A stretch of 64,000 nucleotides of DNA. Source: Shewanella glacialipiscicola (GTDB lineage Bacteria; Pseudomonadota; Gammaproteobacteria; Enterobacterales; Shewanellaceae). Shown here piece after piece: positions 1-10,021 of the stretch (the stretch's first letter is position 1; the number at the start of each line of letters is the position of its first letter). Made by a program: the position numbers and the translations under genes. Under the pieces are notes generated by a model. That model was not told the origin of the DNA. It saw nothing but the letters and a program-made list of their open reading frames with translations, and searched no databases. The stretch is from contig NZ_JAKILU010000007.1 in the NCBI RefSeq assembly GCF_023283485.1, positions 62,001-126,000 of the forward strand. The letters run 5' to 3'.

Positions 1-1032
1 GCGTTACTACTATCAATCATTACTTACTTGATTATCCGCAGTATTATCGCGCCGGTTGCACGTATCACGCAGATTATTGCTCGCATCGAAGTGAGTAAAG
101 ATTTGACATTGAGGTGCGATGCTTCCACGCAAGACGAACTTGGCGAAATTGCGCAACATTTCAATAGTATGGTGAGTAGTTTCCAACATCTTATCGAGCA
201 AGTGATCGATTCTGTAGAAACTATCAATATTTCCTGTAAACGTGTGTCCGAAAATGCTGAGCTCGCCTCCCAAGGCGTAGGTAAGCAGCTTAATGAGACC
301 GATATGGTTGCAACAGCGATAACTGAAATGGGCGCTACTATTGAGGAAATTGCTAAAACAACCGAATTAGCAGCATCTAAAGCGAGTCAAACCCATGATA
401 ATGCGCAAAGTGGTCAACTGGAGGTCGAGCAAACGATTCATAAAATTCAGTCGCTTGCAGAACAGCTAAATAGTTCGGCAACAGTAGTGAATGAATTAGA
501 GCGTGACAGTGAAACAATCGGTAGCGTATTAGATGTGATCCGCGGTATTGCCGAGCAGACTAATCTCTTGGCCTTAAATGCTGCGATTGAAGCAGCGCGA
601 GCGGGTGAGCAGGGCCGTGGTTTTGCCGTTGTTGCCGATGAAGTACGTAATTTAGCGATGCGCACGCAATCATCAACTCAAGAGATTGCTAGCATAATTC
701 AAACGCTGCAGACTCGTACCCGCTCAATTGTGCAGTTAATGGAGTCGAGCCAAAAGCAAGGCGAAGAGAGCACGCAGCAAGCCGCGAGCGCGGGATCATT
801 ATTGAAACTTATCAATACAGACGTGCGTAATATCATGGACATGAGCACTCAAATTGCTGCGGCGATTGAAGAGCAAAGTATGGTTGCTGCCGAAGTGAGT
901 AAGAACGTGGTAGTGATCAGAGATATTGCTGAGGAGTCATCACATGCCGCTGCTGCGAATGCAAATGCGTCGGATGATCTTAAAGCGCAGGCGGAGTTTT
1001 TATTCCGCGCTGTGAGTAACTTTAAAATCTAG
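1..1032 (+). CDS. Methyl-accepting chemotaxis protein, 3' part (5' end outside window)
   Basis: The reading frame is open from base 1, so the true start lies upstream. The visible part begins with the end of a hydrophobic membrane segment (about residues 1-15), followed by a HAMP linker over about 70 residues and a long alpha-helical signalling domain. The conserved hairpin tip, with [20 protein letters not shown] and the following [10 protein letters not shown] stretch, is encoded around 550-660 and marks the CheA/CheW contact region. The sensor domain is missing, so the ligand is unknown. No C-terminal CheR-binding pentapeptide is seen. Being a chemoreceptor is certain; its signal is not. 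Confidence 0.95.
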   Translation, partial: ALLLSIITYLIIRSIIAPVARITQIIARIEVSKDLTLRCDASTQDELGEIAQHFNSMVSSFQHLIEQVIDSVETINISCKRVSENAELASQGVGKQLNETDMVATAITEMGATIEEIAKTTELAASKASQTHDNAQSGQLEVEQTIHKIQSLAEQLNSSATVVNELERDSETIGSVLDVIRGIAEQTNLLALNAAIEAARAGEQGRGFAVVADEVRNLAMRTQSSTQEIASIIQTLQTRTRSIVQLMESSQKQGEESTQQAASAGSLLKLINTDVRNIMDMSTQIAAAIEEQSMVAAEVSKNVVVIRDIAEESSHAAAANANASDDLKAQAEFLFRAVSNFKI

Positions 1033-1100
1033 TACATTAAAACGACGAGCATAAAAAACGGTTTACATAAAAGCGATTCGCATAAAAAACAATAACAAAA

Positions 1101-1126
1101 ACGCACTCATAAGAGTGCGTTTTTTT
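1101..1126 (+). terminator. Rho-independent terminator after the chemoreceptor gene
   Basis: Perfect 8-bp arms ACGCACTC and GAGTGCGT flank a 4-base loop and run into seven Ts. An A-run precedes the hairpin, so it could also end transcripts of prs from the opposite strand. Confidence 0.85.
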
Positions 1127-1197
1127 GTCTGACGGGTTATGGCCACACAGCCCACTAAATTCGCTGTATTGAAATAACCTAAATCAGTTTATAACGA

Positions 1198-2145
1198 TTA
1201 GTGACGGAACATCGCAGAGATTGACTCTTCGTTGCTCACGCGACGAATCGCCTCTGCCAGTACTGCTGACATAGTTAACTGCGTTACTTTAGCCACTTTC
1301 AGCATTTCAGCGCTTAGAGGGACAGTGTCGGTCACAATCACTTCGTCAATCACTGAGTTAGCGATATTTTCAGCCGCATTGCCTGAGAATACAGGGTGAG
1401 TTGCGTAGGCAAATACGCGGTTTGCACCATGTTCTTTCAAGGCTTCAGCCGCTTTACACAGAGTGCCGCCTGTGTCGATCATATCGTCAACGATAATGCA
1501 GTCACGGCCTTGAACATCCCCAATGATATGCATTACTTGAGCAACGTTTGCCTGTGGGCGACGTTTATCAATAATAGCTAGATCAGAATCATCCAACAGT
1601 TTTGCTACTGCGCGAGCGCGAACAACACCACCGATATCAGGAGAAACAACCACAGGGTTATCTAAGTTCTTCGCCAACATATCTTCTAGCAGCACAGGGC
1701 TACCGAATACGTTATCAACGGGAACATCAAAGAAGCCTTGAATTTGCTCAGCGTGCAGGTCACAGGTCAAAACGCGGTCAACACCCACGCTAGACAGGAA
1801 ATCGGCAACAACTTTAGCGGTAATAGGTACACGTGCACTACGAACACGACGGTCTTGACGAGCATAACCAAAGTAAGGAATCACTGCGGTGATACGGCCA
1901 GCAGATGCACGGCGCAGCGCGTCAACCATCACGATGAGTTCCATCAGGTTGTCGTTTGTCGGCGCACAAGTGGATTGGATGATGAACACATCGGCACCAC
2001 GTACATTTTCGTTAATTTGGACACTGATTTCACCATCGCTGAAACGACCAACCACTGCGTCTCCGAGTTTGCAAAATAGACGATCGGCTATCTTTCTAGC
2101 GAGACTGGGGGTGGCGTTCCCAGCAAAGAGCTTGATGTCGGGCAC
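1198..2145 (-). CDS. prs: Ribose-phosphate pyrophosphokinase (PRPP synthase)
   Basis: Transfers pyrophosphate from ATP to ribose 5-phosphate. The product, PRPP, feeds purine, pyrimidine, histidine, tryptophan and NAD synthesis in the cytosol. At 315 residues it has the normal length of the family. The PRPP-binding loop [11 protein letters not shown] lies around residues 218-228, and the ATP-side segment [10 protein letters not shown] lies near residue 94. The start MPDIKLF matches the usual N-terminus. It lies 111 bp downstream of ispE on the same strand, so prs may be read from its own promoter and also by read-through from lolB-ispE. This is the order known from E. coli. Confidence 0.98.
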   Translation of the reverse strand: MPDIKLFAGNATPSLARKIADRLFCKLGDAVVGRFSDGEISVQINENVRGADVFIIQSTCAPTNDNLMELIVMVDALRRASAGRITAVIPYFGYARQDRRVRSARVPITAKVVADFLSSVGVDRVLTCDLHAEQIQGFFDVPVDNVFGSPVLLEDMLAKNLDNPVVVSPDIGGVVRARAVAKLLDDSDLAIIDKRRPQANVAQVMHIIGDVQGRDCIIVDDMIDTGGTLCKAAEALKEHGANRVFAYATHPVFSGNAAENIANSVIDEVIVTDTVPLSAEMLKVAKVTQLTMSAVLAEAIRRVSNEESISAMFRH

Positions 2146-2256
2146 TGTATAAACCTCAGGCGTTTGCTTTATATTTTAGTGGCTAGCGTAACGACGATAT
2201 GGGACGGGAGGAACCCGAGGCGTTATCGTATAGATGTTACGCTAGAAGAAAGTAGT

Positions 2257-3111
2257 TTACGGATGATTCAGTCGCGCCATGAGCGGCGAACGATTCATCC
2301 CTTTTGCAACAAATCCTTGCATATCAGACGGTAAATTCGCCAAAGCCGCGAGAGCTTGTTGCTGTTGTGTGAATTCCCCAAACACGCATGCGCCTGTTCC
2401 TGTCATTCTCGACGGCGCATATTCTAGCAGCCAGCCTAATGCCTTGGCAACTTGAGGGTATTTAGAAACGACCAGTTTTTGACAATCATTTGCCCAAGGT
2501 TGGCTCATTAAGGTATCTATGGCCAATTTGGGGGTAGCGCGCGGTAGAAGTGGATCTTGGAACACTTCTGCAGTAGAAACATGGGCATTGGGGGCGATAA
2601 CTAGGTACCAAAGTTCACTTGGATTAACAGCGTGTAAACGCTCACCCACACCCTCAGCAAAAGCGGCAAAACCATGAATAAAAACAGGAATATCGGCACC
2701 CAGTTTAAGGCCGATTTGAGCCAGTTGTTCAGTTGATAATTGAGTGTTCCAGAGTTTGTTTAACGCCACTAAAGTCGTCGCCGCATCTGACGAGCCGCCG
2801 CCTAAGCCGCCACCCATAGGTAGGCGTTTATCTAACCAGATTTCAGCGCCACCTTTAAAGCTGGTGGCTTGCTGCAATGATTTTGCGGCTCGCAGAATTA
2901 AGTTATCGCTGTCAGCGACAACGCCCGACATATTCGAATGCAACACCAATTCTGTGGTGTCAGTGACGCTAAAATCGAGCATGTCGCAGCAATCGATAAA
3001 CTGAAACAGCGTTTGCAGTTCGTGATAACCGTCCTTGCGGCGGCCATTAACGTGTAAAAACAAATTGAGTTTGGCTGGTGCGGGCCAGTTACGAGAAATG
3101 ACAGCTGACAT
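2257..3111 (-). CDS. ispE: 4-diphosphocytidyl-2-C-methyl-D-erythritol kinase
   Basis: GHMP-family kinase of the non-mevalonate isoprenoid pathway; it phosphorylates CDP-methylerythritol at the 2-hydroxyl. The glycine-rich ATP loop [18 protein letters not shown] is near residues 95-112, and the N-terminal [12 protein letters not shown] segment is typical. The 284-residue length is normal. The start sits one base past the stop codon of lolB on the same strand, so the two are surely cotranscribed and probably translationally coupled. Confidence 0.97.
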   Translation of the reverse strand: MSAVISRNWPAPAKLNLFLHVNGRRKDGYHELQTLFQFIDCCDMLDFSVTDTTELVLHSNMSGVVADSDNLILRAAKSLQQATSFKGGAEIWLDKRLPMGGGLGGGSSDAATTLVALNKLWNTQLSTEQLAQIGLKLGADIPVFIHGFAAFAEGVGERLHAVNPSELWYLVIAPNAHVSTAEVFQDPLLPRATPKLAIDTLMSQPWANDCQKLVVSKYPQVAKALGWLLEYAPSRMTGTGACVFGEFTQQQQALAALANLPSDMQGFVAKGMNRSPLMARLNHP

Positions 3112-3112
3112 A

Positions 3113-3757
3113 TTAAGGTTGTTCTCCAGCGACTTTTACGGTTTTGCCAAGTGCTTGCCATTGATTAAGTTGTAGCTTGAGTTGTAAGTCGCCGCGATCC
3201 AGCTTTAATTGGTGGGGCACGTTGGCGCCACTTTGGAATTGCCAGCTTAAAAATGTGACTAGCCAAGGCGGTGGAGTTTGAGTATTGGTTAGCAGTTTAG
3301 GTTTACCTTGGCTGTCACTTTCGATGACCTGATCATTAGGGCCAACTTGGCCGATGATCCACAGTGGTAAATCGGCTAACGGAATCGACCAGCCGCTAAC
3401 GCGCTCAAGCAAACGCTGGGCGTTATCGTCGCGAAAATCTTTGCCATCAATGTGTAAATGGGCTGAATTGGGCGTTGAGTTAAGCGTCAACACCGTTGTA
3501 CCTAGCATAGTTGTGAGCGTGAGTGCATCGCCATTTTCACTATGGCGCCAGTAGATATTAGCGCTGAGTTTGTCGTCAGGGGTTTTTATGGCCAATTTGC
3601 CCTGTAATTCCCACGCTTTGGCTTGGCGCGCATCCGTTACGTTAATCGGCTGTAAATCGTCCGCAGGCGGCAGGCTTTGGCAAGCGCCTAAAAACAGTAA
3701 GCTGCTCAAGACGATGCAAGAGAAAATAGATTTTGTGAGACGCTTCAAATTATTCAT
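3113..3757 (-). CDS. lolB: Outer-membrane lipoprotein LolB
   Basis: Receives lipoproteins from the periplasmic carrier LolA and inserts them into the outer membrane. The N-terminus has a lipoprotein signal peptide ending in a lipobox LGAC (Cys near residue 26). The mature part carries the [20 protein letters not shown]-type strand common to LolB. The length, 214 residues, is normal. It is the first gene of a lolB-ispE(-prs) operon and diverges from hemA across a 253-bp spacer, as in many gammaproteobacteria. Family membership is clear from sequence and context together. Confidence 0.95.
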   Translation of the reverse strand: MNNLKRLTKSIFSCIVLSSLLFLGACQSLPPADDLQPINVTDARQAKAWELQGKLAIKTPDDKLSANIYWRHSENGDALTLTTMLGTTVLTLNSTPNSAHLHIDGKDFRDDNAQRLLERVSGWSIPLADLPLWIIGQVGPNDQVIESDSQGKPKLLTNTQTPPPWLVTFLSWQFQSGANVPHQLKLDRGDLQLKLQLNQWQALGKTVKVAGEQP

Positions 3758-4010
3758 CTATGACTGATATACCAAAGTCCTTATGATACGAGGGCTTGGC
3801 AAGAATACCAATGCCAAACGTAAAATTTCCATCGGCGGTCACTTCGATTTACTCCTTCGGGATAAATCCTGCCTTACCTATGATTAATAGGAAATTTAGG
3901 TAAGAAGTTAGACCTTTATTCGGTTTTGTTAAGCGTATTCTGTTTTTAGTTGGGCCAATTAAGTAGAATGGTCTTATTAAGAGAGTCGCCAAGAATCTAG
4001 AAAGAGTCAG

Positions 4011-5261
4011 ATGAGCCTAGTAGCAATTGGTATAAACCACAAAACAGCCACGGTAGACCTGCGTGAGAAAGTTGCCTTCTCTCCGGACAAAATTCATGAT
4101 GCCATGAAGAGTCTGGCCAGTCGTACGCGCTCGGGTGAAGCCGTTATTGTCTCTACCTGTAATCGCACAGAGTTGTATTGCAACAACGGCGATGAGGCTG
4201 ACATCATTGCTTGGCTTGAAGAATATCATGGCCTAAATCATGAGGACGTGGCGCCTTGCTTGTATAATTATCACGGTCAAGAAGCAGTAAGGCATTTGAT
4301 GCGCGTGGCATCGGGGCTCGATTCGCTAATCTTAGGTGAGCCGCAAATTCTTGGCCAAGTAAAGCAAGCATTCGTGAAGGCCAAAGAAGCTGGCACGGTT
4401 GCTTTAACCATAGATAGACTTTTCCAAAATACTTTTTCAGTTGCCAAAAAAGTTCGCACTGATACTGAAATTGGCGCTGCTGCTGTTTCTGTCGCCTTTG
4501 CCGCCGTGAGTATGGCGAAACATATTTTCTCGTCGATATCGACCACGAAAGTGTTATTAATTGGTGCGGGTGAAACCATCGAACTGGTTGCTAAGCATCT
4601 TAAAGACAACGGCGTAGCCTCCATGGTGGTGGCAAACCGTACACTTGAACGTGCCCAAGCCATGTGTGAGGAGTTTGGCGCCACAGCAATTACACTGGCG
4701 CAGATACCAGATTATCTCCCCAAAGCCGATATCGTGATATCCTCTACCGCCAGCCCACTGCCTATCTTAGGTAAGGGCATGGTCGAAAAAGCGCTAAAGC
4801 AGCGTCGTCATCAACCTATGTTATTGGTTGATATAGCAGTTCCCCGCGATATTGAGGCGGAAGTTGCTGATTTGGACGATGCATATCTGTATACAGTGGA
4901 CGACCTGCATAGCATTATTGAACAGAATATGGCCTCTCGAAAAGAAGCCGCCGAGCAAGCTGAAGTAATTACTGAAGAACAATCTTTTTTGTTTATGGAT
5001 TGGATCCGTTCTTTAGAGTCGGTCGATAGTATTCGCGAGTATCGCAGCCAGAGCATGGCGGTAAAAGATGAGTTAGTGGAGCGGGCCCTGAATAAACTAG
5101 CGCAGGGTTCTGATGCTGAACAGGTATTGATTGAACTAGCCAATCGCCTGACTAACAAACTTATCCACGCACCGACACAGGCCCTTACGGCCGCCAGTCG
5201 TCAGGGCGATTTGAATACTCTCGGTCAGTTAAGATCAGCGCTTGGATTAGATAAACACTAA
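4011..5261 (+). CDS. hemA: Glutamyl-tRNA reductase
   Basis: Reduces glutamyl-tRNA(Glu) with NADPH to glutamate-1-semialdehyde, the first committed step of C5-pathway haem synthesis. The catalytic cysteine is C50 in STCNRTE. The NADP fold shows [17 protein letters not shown] near residues 180-197, and the C-terminal dimerisation helices are present. Its 416 residues are normal for the family. The start [13 protein letters not shown] matches known HemA proteins and follows an AGAGTCAG Shine-Dalgarno region. It leads a hemA-prfA-prmC operon with a 14-bp gap to prfA. Confidence 0.98.
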   Translation: MSLVAIGINHKTATVDLREKVAFSPDKIHDAMKSLASRTRSGEAVIVSTCNRTELYCNNGDEADIIAWLEEYHGLNHEDVAPCLYNYHGQEAVRHLMRVASGLDSLILGEPQILGQVKQAFVKAKEAGTVALTIDRLFQNTFSVAKKVRTDTEIGAAAVSVAFAAVSMAKHIFSSISTTKVLLIGAGETIELVAKHLKDNGVASMVVANRTLERAQAMCEEFGATAITLAQIPDYLPKADIVISSTASPLPILGKGMVEKALKQRRHQPMLLVDIAVPRDIEAEVADLDDAYLYTVDDLHSIIEQNMASRKEAAEQAEVITEEQSFLFMDWIRSLESVDSIREYRSQSMAVKDELVERALNKLAQGSDAEQVLIELANRLTNKLIHAPTQALTAASRQGDLNTLGQLRSALGLDKH

Positions 5262-5275
5262 GGTTCGCGAGTTAA

Positions 5276-6367
5276 ATGAATGAATCCGTTATCCGCAAGC
5301 TGGAAGGCTTGCTCGAGCGTAATGAAGAAGTCATGGCTTTGCTGGGTGACGCTAGCGTCATTGCTGATCAAGACAGGTTTCGTGCATTATCGAAAGAATA
5401 TGCCCAGTTAGAAGATGTGGTTGCAGGCTTTAAAGCCTATCAGCAAGCACAAGCCGACCTTGATTCAGCGAAAGAAATGCTGGAAGAAGACGATGCTGAA
5501 ATGCGCGAAATGGCGCAGGAAGAGATGAAAGCCGCCAAGGCCAAACTCGAGCATCTGGAAGGCGAGCTGCAAATTTTATTACTGCCAAAAGACCCCGACG
5601 ACGATAAAAATGCGTTCGTTGAAATTCGTGCTGGCGCTGGTGGTGACGAAGCGGCGATTTTCGCCGGTGACTTATTCCGCATGTATAGCCGTTATGCCGA
5701 AGCTAATCGCTGGCAGGTTGAGATCATGAGCAGCAACGAAGGCGAACATGGTGGCTTTAAAGAAGTCATAATGAAAGTCAGTGGTGATGGCGTTTACGGT
5801 AAACTCAAATTCGAGTCAGGCGGTCACCGCGTACAACGTGTGCCTGAAACTGAATCTCAAGGTCGTGTACATACATCAGCGGTAACCGTTGTGGTATTAC
5901 ATGAAGTGCCTGAAGCTGAAGCGATTTCAATCAACCCTGCCGATCTAAAAGTGGATACTTTCCGCTCATCGGGCGCGGGTGGTCAGCACGTTAACAAAAC
6001 TGACTCAGCTATTCGTATTACCCATATTCCGACAGGACTTGTGGTGGAATGCCAAGATCAGCGCTCGCAACACAAAAACCGCGCTCAAGCCATGAGTGTA
6101 CTGGCCGCTCGTATTCAAGCAATTGAAGACGAAAAGCGTCGTAGCGCGGAAGAATCAACCCGTCGTAGTCTGGTTGCCAGTGGCGATCGCTCCGAACGTG
6201 TGCGTACTTACAACTTTCCGCAAGGTCGCGTGAGTGAACACCGCATCAACCTAACCTTATATCGCTTAAACGAAGTGATGGAAGGCGACCTCGATGCTAT
6301 TTTATTGCCTCTGATGCAAGAGCATCAAGCCGATCAGCTAGCCGCTCTGGCTGGCGAACAGGGGTAA
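5276..6367 (+). CDS. prfA: Peptide chain release factor 1
   Basis: Recognises UAA and UAG in the ribosomal A site and triggers peptide release. The GGQ motif is in [14 protein letters not shown] (around residues 233-246) and is the glutamine methylated by PrmC, encoded next. The codon-recognition tripeptide position reads PET in [10 protein letters not shown]. The C-terminal [17 protein letters not shown] segment is typical. Its 363 residues are close to the usual 360. It is cotranscribed with hemA upstream and prmC two bases downstream. Confidence 0.98.
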   Translation: MNESVIRKLEGLLERNEEVMALLGDASVIADQDRFRALSKEYAQLEDVVAGFKAYQQAQADLDSAKEMLEEDDAEMREMAQEEMKAAKAKLEHLEGELQILLLPKDPDDDKNAFVEIRAGAGGDEAAIFAGDLFRMYSRYAEANRWQVEIMSSNEGEHGGFKEVIMKVSGDGVYGKLKFESGGHRVQRVPETESQGRVHTSAVTVVVLHEVPEAEAISINPADLKVDTFRSSGAGGQHVNKTDSAIRITHIPTGLVVECQDQRSQHKNRAQAMSVLAARIQAIEDEKRRSAEESTRRSLVASGDRSERVRTYNFPQGRVSEHRINLTLYRLNEVMEGDLDAILLPLMQEHQADQLAALAGEQG

Positions 6368-6369
6368 CT

Positions 6370-7218
6370 TTGTCAGATCAATCTAGCATTGCCGAAGCCC
6401 TGCAATGGGCTTATGTACAGTTAGCGACAACCTCTGAATCCGCTCATCTGGATGCAGAGGTTTTGTTGCTGTATTGCCTCAATAAAAGCCGCAGCTATTT
6501 ATACACTTGGCCTGAAAAATCTCTGACAGTTGAGCAGTGGAAACGCTTTCAGCAAATGGTGCTAAAACGCCAAAAAGGTGTACCTGTGGCGCATATTGTT
6601 GGTGAGCGCGAATTTTGGTCTTTGCCATTTATCGTTAACGACACCACGTTGATCCCGCGGCCTGACACCGAAATTTTAGTAGAAACCGCATTAAATATGC
6701 CGCTTTCTACCTATGCCAAAGTGCTCGACTTAGGTACTGGCACCGGAGCCATTGCGCTGGCGTTGGCGTCTGAGCGTGAATCATGGGAAATCACCGCCGT
6801 TGATAAAGTTGACGATGCCGTCGCTTTGGCTATCGCAAACCGCGAAAACTTAAAGTTACCACAGGTTGAAATTCTTCAAAGTGATTGGTTTAGCGCGGTG
6901 AAATCGCGGGATTTTGATTTAATTGTTTCAAACCCGCCCTATATTGACGAAGCCGATGAACACTTACACCAAGGTGACGTGCGCTTTGAACCCCAAAGCG
7001 CGTTAACCGCCGCAGAGGAAGGCTTTGCCGATCTTTACTATATTGCCAACACCGCCCGAGATTACTTAAAACCTAACGGTTATATCTTACTCGAACATGG
7101 TTTTGAGCAGGCGGTACGCCTCAGAGCAAAACTTATCGAACTGGGCTACGAGAATGTCGCTACAGTGCGAGACTTTGGCAGTAACGACAGATGCACAATG
7201 GGCAAATGGGCTGAATAA
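6370..7218 (+). CDS. prmC: Release factor glutamine N5-methyltransferase
   Basis: AdoMet-dependent methylase that modifies the glutamine of the GGQ motif in RF1 and RF2. The AdoMet loop VLDLGTGTGAIALAL is near residues 118-132, and the catalytic NPPY is in VSNPPYIDEADEH near residue 184. The start codon is TTG, two bases after the prfA stop. This matches the reading frame and the N-terminal MSDQSSIAEAL, and the tight packing suggests coupling. The length of 282 residues is normal. Confidence 0.97.
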   Translation: MSDQSSIAEALQWAYVQLATTSESAHLDAEVLLLYCLNKSRSYLYTWPEKSLTVEQWKRFQQMVLKRQKGVPVAHIVGEREFWSLPFIVNDTTLIPRPDTEILVETALNMPLSTYAKVLDLGTGTGAIALALASERESWEITAVDKVDDAVALAIANRENLKLPQVEILQSDWFSAVKSRDFDLIVSNPPYIDEADEHLHQGDVRFEPQSALTAAEEGFADLYYIANTARDYLKPNGYILLEHGFEQAVRLRAKLIELGYENVATVRDFGSNDRCTMGKWAE

Positions 7219-7641
7219 GCCACTATTGCGTACGTTAAATTGTTTGCCAAGTTATATCGATTTATTGAACGCTATTGGTTATCGCCAATGGCGTTTTTAT
7301 TTTCTAGATAAATACCTAAGCTATAATGTCGGATGATAATTTGGGGATCTCAGATTATTTTTTACTTATTATCTCGATATTAAACATGTTATTTCTGTTG
7401 CACGCCGTCTGTTTTTTTAAAGAAGTATCTTTATAGGCTCGACAAGTGCATCCATTCTGCCAAGACGTATTTCTATAGCTAGTGCTTAATTTTCGCATAC
7501 ACCTTCATTACTCACCGAAATTACATCTTTTAAATGTTGTTTTTATGGTTGTTAGTTGTTGCATTTTATGTAATTATTTTTTTGCTGTAATCAATGTCGA
7601 CTGCGGCATCGGGATTAGGTAAAGCACATGGAGTGTTAGTC
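7219..7641. other. AT-rich spacer between prmC and the islet
   Basis: About 420 bases without a convincing gene. The stretch is much richer in A and T than its neighbours and holds no clear terminator hairpin after prmC. The only open frame here (to about 7336) continues out of prmC in another frame and looks like a shadow. The base composition supports the idea that the following two genes were acquired. Confidence 0.5.
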
Positions 7642-8034
7642 ATGCAAAAAATATTTTTATGCTGCATATTATTGTTTATCCAATTAATTTTCCCTTCACC
7701 GAGTCACGCTATTACTGAAACAATTGTATGCAATGATTGCTCTGCTTCTGCAATGCAAATAGCCGCAACAGAAGGGCTGATTAAATATGGAACCAATAAT
7801 GTAGTTGTTGTTGATTTTGTAAATAAAGCTTCAAGAAAATTCACAGTGGCCAACAAAGATGATGCTGACGGTGAACCCTTCATAACGGCATCTGAAACAA
7901 AATTAAGCAGTGATGAACAGAAAAGTGTATTAGCCCTTTTTGAATATAGAAGGCTTTTAATTGATTCGGTCAAAAATGCGGAAGAGATTAATAAACAACT
8001 TTTCCCTAACAATGTTGACTCAAAATCGCTGTAG
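7642..8034 (+). CDS. Small secreted protein with CxxC motif, function unknown
   Basis: I do not recognise this family. The start at 7642 is chosen because GGAG lies 8 bases upstream and because it gives a clean Sec signal peptide, residues 1-23, ending SHA. The mature protein of about 107 residues begins with a CNDC pair (C30, C33), which could form a disulfide or bind metal, and is otherwise soluble and mixed. A longer frame opens 48 bases upstream but would bury the signal peptide. The gene lies 8 bases before a ClpP-like lipoprotein gene, so both are likely in one operon and act in the envelope. The AT-rich codon use differs from the flanking housekeeping genes. Confidence 0.75.
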   Translation: MQKIFLCCILLFIQLIFPSPSHAITETIVCNDCSASAMQIAATEGLIKYGTNNVVVVDFVNKASRKFTVANKDDADGEPFITASETKLSSDEQKSVLALFEYRRLLIDSVKNAEEINKQLFPNNVDSKSL

Positions 8035-8042
8035 GAAGTGAT

Positions 8043-8777
8043 ATGAAAGTTTTAGTCTTAATTCTCATACTAGGACTTAACGCCTGTACATCAAAAAACA
8101 ATGAGACAATAGCACCAAAGGAAGAGTCTTTCGTTGGTATAATGAATGATGAGCTCATTTATCAAGGTGAAATTACCCAGATATCAAATACGATTATTTT
8201 TAAATCATTTATGCAGGCGGAAATAAAGCCGGATAAGCTCATTATATCTAGTCATGGCGGCGATATTAGTCTAGGAATGGAGTTAGGAAGTTGGGTGAAA
8301 GATAATAATTTAGATATTGAGATATCTAATATTTGCGCTTCCTCATGCGCAAACTATGTCTTTCCAGCGGGAAATAAAAAATACCTTAGAAAAGACTCCG
8401 TATTGATATGGCATGGAAGCGCTTGGCAGCAAAGCTGGGACACTGATGATTTGCCGAAAGACTTTCAATCCAGTTATCTGACTCCAATTAGGATGAAAGA
8501 AACCATGTTACTCGACAGGTTTGGTGTTGATAATCTTATTACCGTTTATGGTCAAATAAATAAAAACGTCTTCGACCATATATTATTCTTATTCGGGCAA
8601 AACAAAGACGGTTGGGATTATTCACTGAAAGATATACACCGTTTTGGTATAACTAATATTATCCTAATTGATGAAGAATGGAATTGGCGAAAATACAGAC
8701 CAAGCCAAAGCAGTCAAGTAAAACGATTCACGGTAGATGATGACTACAAATTCAAACTTCGTCGGTTTGAAATGTAA
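8043..8777 (+). CDS. Lipoprotein with ClpP/crotonase-like serine-protease fold (putative)
   Basis: The signal peptide ends in the lipobox LNAC, so Cys15 would be lipidated. The central part resembles envelope ClpP-like proteins. It has ISSHGGD (residues 68-74, like the glycine-rich oxyanion segment), then ICASSCANYVFPAG (97-110, candidate nucleophile S101) and LIWHGS (121-126, candidate His124). The order and spacing fit a Ser-His pair of the ClpP superfamily. The third residue of a triad is not obvious, so activity is inferred only. The C-terminal 90 residues have no motif I know. It is paired with the secreted CxxC protein upstream. It may be a membrane-attached protease or a non-catalytic relative. 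Confidence 0.7.
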   Translation: MKVLVLILILGLNACTSKNNETIAPKEESFVGIMNDELIYQGEITQISNTIIFKSFMQAEIKPDKLIISSHGGDISLGMELGSWVKDNNLDIEISNICASSCANYVFPAGNKKYLRKDSVLIWHGSAWQQSWDTDDLPKDFQSSYLTPIRMKETMLLDRFGVDNLITVYGQINKNVFDHILFLFGQNKDGWDYSLKDIHRFGITNIILIDEEWNWRKYRPSQSSQVKRFTVDDDYKFKLRRFEM

Positions 8778-9092
8778 CAATGAAAAATAGTCACTGACTA
8801 CGAGGTTGTTCATAAGTTTGTGTTAGGTGAATCTTTATCAATCAGCCCCATTCGCTTGGGGCTTTTTCTTGCCTGAAACTGTGCCATTGGGGCAGACATA
8901 CGCCAAGCTTCATTGGATTAAGCACAGTCATGGATACCACTGACGAGCATGCACGGATGTACATGATGCGAGTCACTATAATGACAACGCTGACTTACTG
9001 ATAGGTTAGCCTTTTTAAAATATAAACCGCTTGTTTTAGAGTGACTAAGATTCGGGATGATTAAGCTCTTGTTATAATCGCTGAGGCCAAGT
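8778..9092. other. Spacer with terminator, no gene seen
   Basis: About 315 bases between convergent genes. It contains the hairpin terminator at 8844-8868. The remaining bases show no frame with a ribosome-binding site and no repeat I can support. Confidence 0.5.
8844..8868 (+). terminator. Rho-independent terminator of the islet operon
   Basis: Arms AGCCCCA and TGGGGCT enclose a 6-base loop with TTCG and are followed by TTTTT. It ends the two-gene islet transcript. Confidence 0.8.
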
Positions 9093-9506
9093 TCACAATA
9101 CTTTCAACATAAAAAATTTACTGCCGCTTTCTGGGTAAGCTTGTTGTATCCATTGCACTTTATAGCCGTGACGCTCGTAAAAGGGCTTGGCTTGAAAATC
9201 TAAGGTATCGAGCAATACAAATCGGCAGCCACGTTCCTTTGCCTGGCCTTCTGCCGCTAACAATAAACGAGTACCGATTTTTTGCTGCCTTAGGCTGTCA
9301 TCAACCCACAGGTAATCGATTGAAAACCAGTTGCCGAAAGTTTTGCCGCTAATACCGGCTAGCAGTTTGCCCTCTTCATTTTGTAATTTGAGTCCAATAT
9401 TTTTACGGCTAAGCCCTTGCCATTGCACTTGGTTGAACTCAACTATTTTTTGTTTTACGGCATCGGCAAATTCGGTTGATTCGTCATTAATTAAGTTTAA
9501 ATTCAT
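9093..9506 (-). CDS. GNAT-family N-acetyltransferase
   Basis: Acetyl-CoA-dependent acetyltransferase; the substrate is unknown. The acetyl-CoA loop reads RQQKIGTRLLLAAEGQAKERG (motif A) in the middle, followed by the F(V/L)LLDTLDFQAKPFYERHGY motif B region typical of GNATs, so the fold is secure. Three in-frame start codons follow one another (GTG, ATG, ATG). I chose the last, five bases from a GAGAAG Shine-Dalgarno sequence, giving 137 residues. It is a single gene convergent with the islet and divergent from sirB2. Confidence 0.85.
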   Translation of the reverse strand: MNLNLINDESTEFADAVKQKIVEFNQVQWQGLSRKNIGLKLQNEEGKLLAGISGKTFGNWFSIDYLWVDDSLRQQKIGTRLLLAAEGQAKERGCRFVLLDTLDFQAKPFYERHGYKVQWIQQAYPESGSKFFMLKVL

Positions 9507-9625
9507 CATCACTTCTCATTTGATTTTTTATGCGGTTTGCGCTGTTATTCAGGGTTGATAGGCATTGGTATGCCGTAACGGATTAGGGTAAACTAGCGCC
9601 TTTGTCACAGGCCATAAGTATCGCA

Positions 9626-10021
9626 ATGGAAACTTTTTACAGTCTATATCCTGCAACTAAGCATCTGCATTTAACCTTGATTGCCGTAAGCGCGCTCTTT
9701 TTTACTGTTCGTTTTGTGCTGCATTTACGTCAGTCTGAGCTAATGAATAAGAAAGTGATCAAAATCGCCCCCCATGTGATTGACACTTTCCTACTGCTAT
9801 CGGGCTTAACCTTGTGTTTTATGATCCAACAATTTCCTTTTGTAGATCCTTGGTTAACCGAAAAAATCGGTGCCGTTGTCGCCTATATTGCCTTAGGTGT
9901 GATCGCAATAAAATCAAATAGAAACAAGCTGTTCAAAGTATTCGCCTTTTTGGGTGCTATTGGTTGGTTGGTTTATGCTGCAAAAATGGCTCATTTTAAA
10001 CAAGCGGTATTATTGGGTTAA
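9626..10021 (+). CDS. SirB2-family membrane protein
   Basis: Small integral membrane protein of the SirB/YchQ family; its molecular role is not settled. Four hydrophobic segments lie near residues 13-30, 50-70, 78-98 and 105-122. The motif KHLHLTLIAVSALFFTVRF at the N-terminus matches family members. The ATG at 9626 is preferred over an upstream TTG because it gives the family's usual N-terminus and a length of 131 residues. Its stop overlaps the start of the next gene in TAATG, so the pair is translationally coupled. Confidence 0.85.
   Translation: METFYSLYPATKHLHLTLIAVSALFFTVRFVLHLRQSELMNKKVIKIAPHVIDTFLLLSGLTLCFMIQQFPFVDPWLTEKIGAVVAYIALGVIAIKSNRNKLFKVFAFLGAIGWLVYAAKMAHFKQAVLLG

Noticed and set aside
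3873-3904. 8-bp inverted repeat between lolB and hemA as a terminator or operator
   Set aside because: Arms CTTACCTA and TAGGTAAG are short and AT-rich, with no T-run and no second copy, so I do not claim a function.
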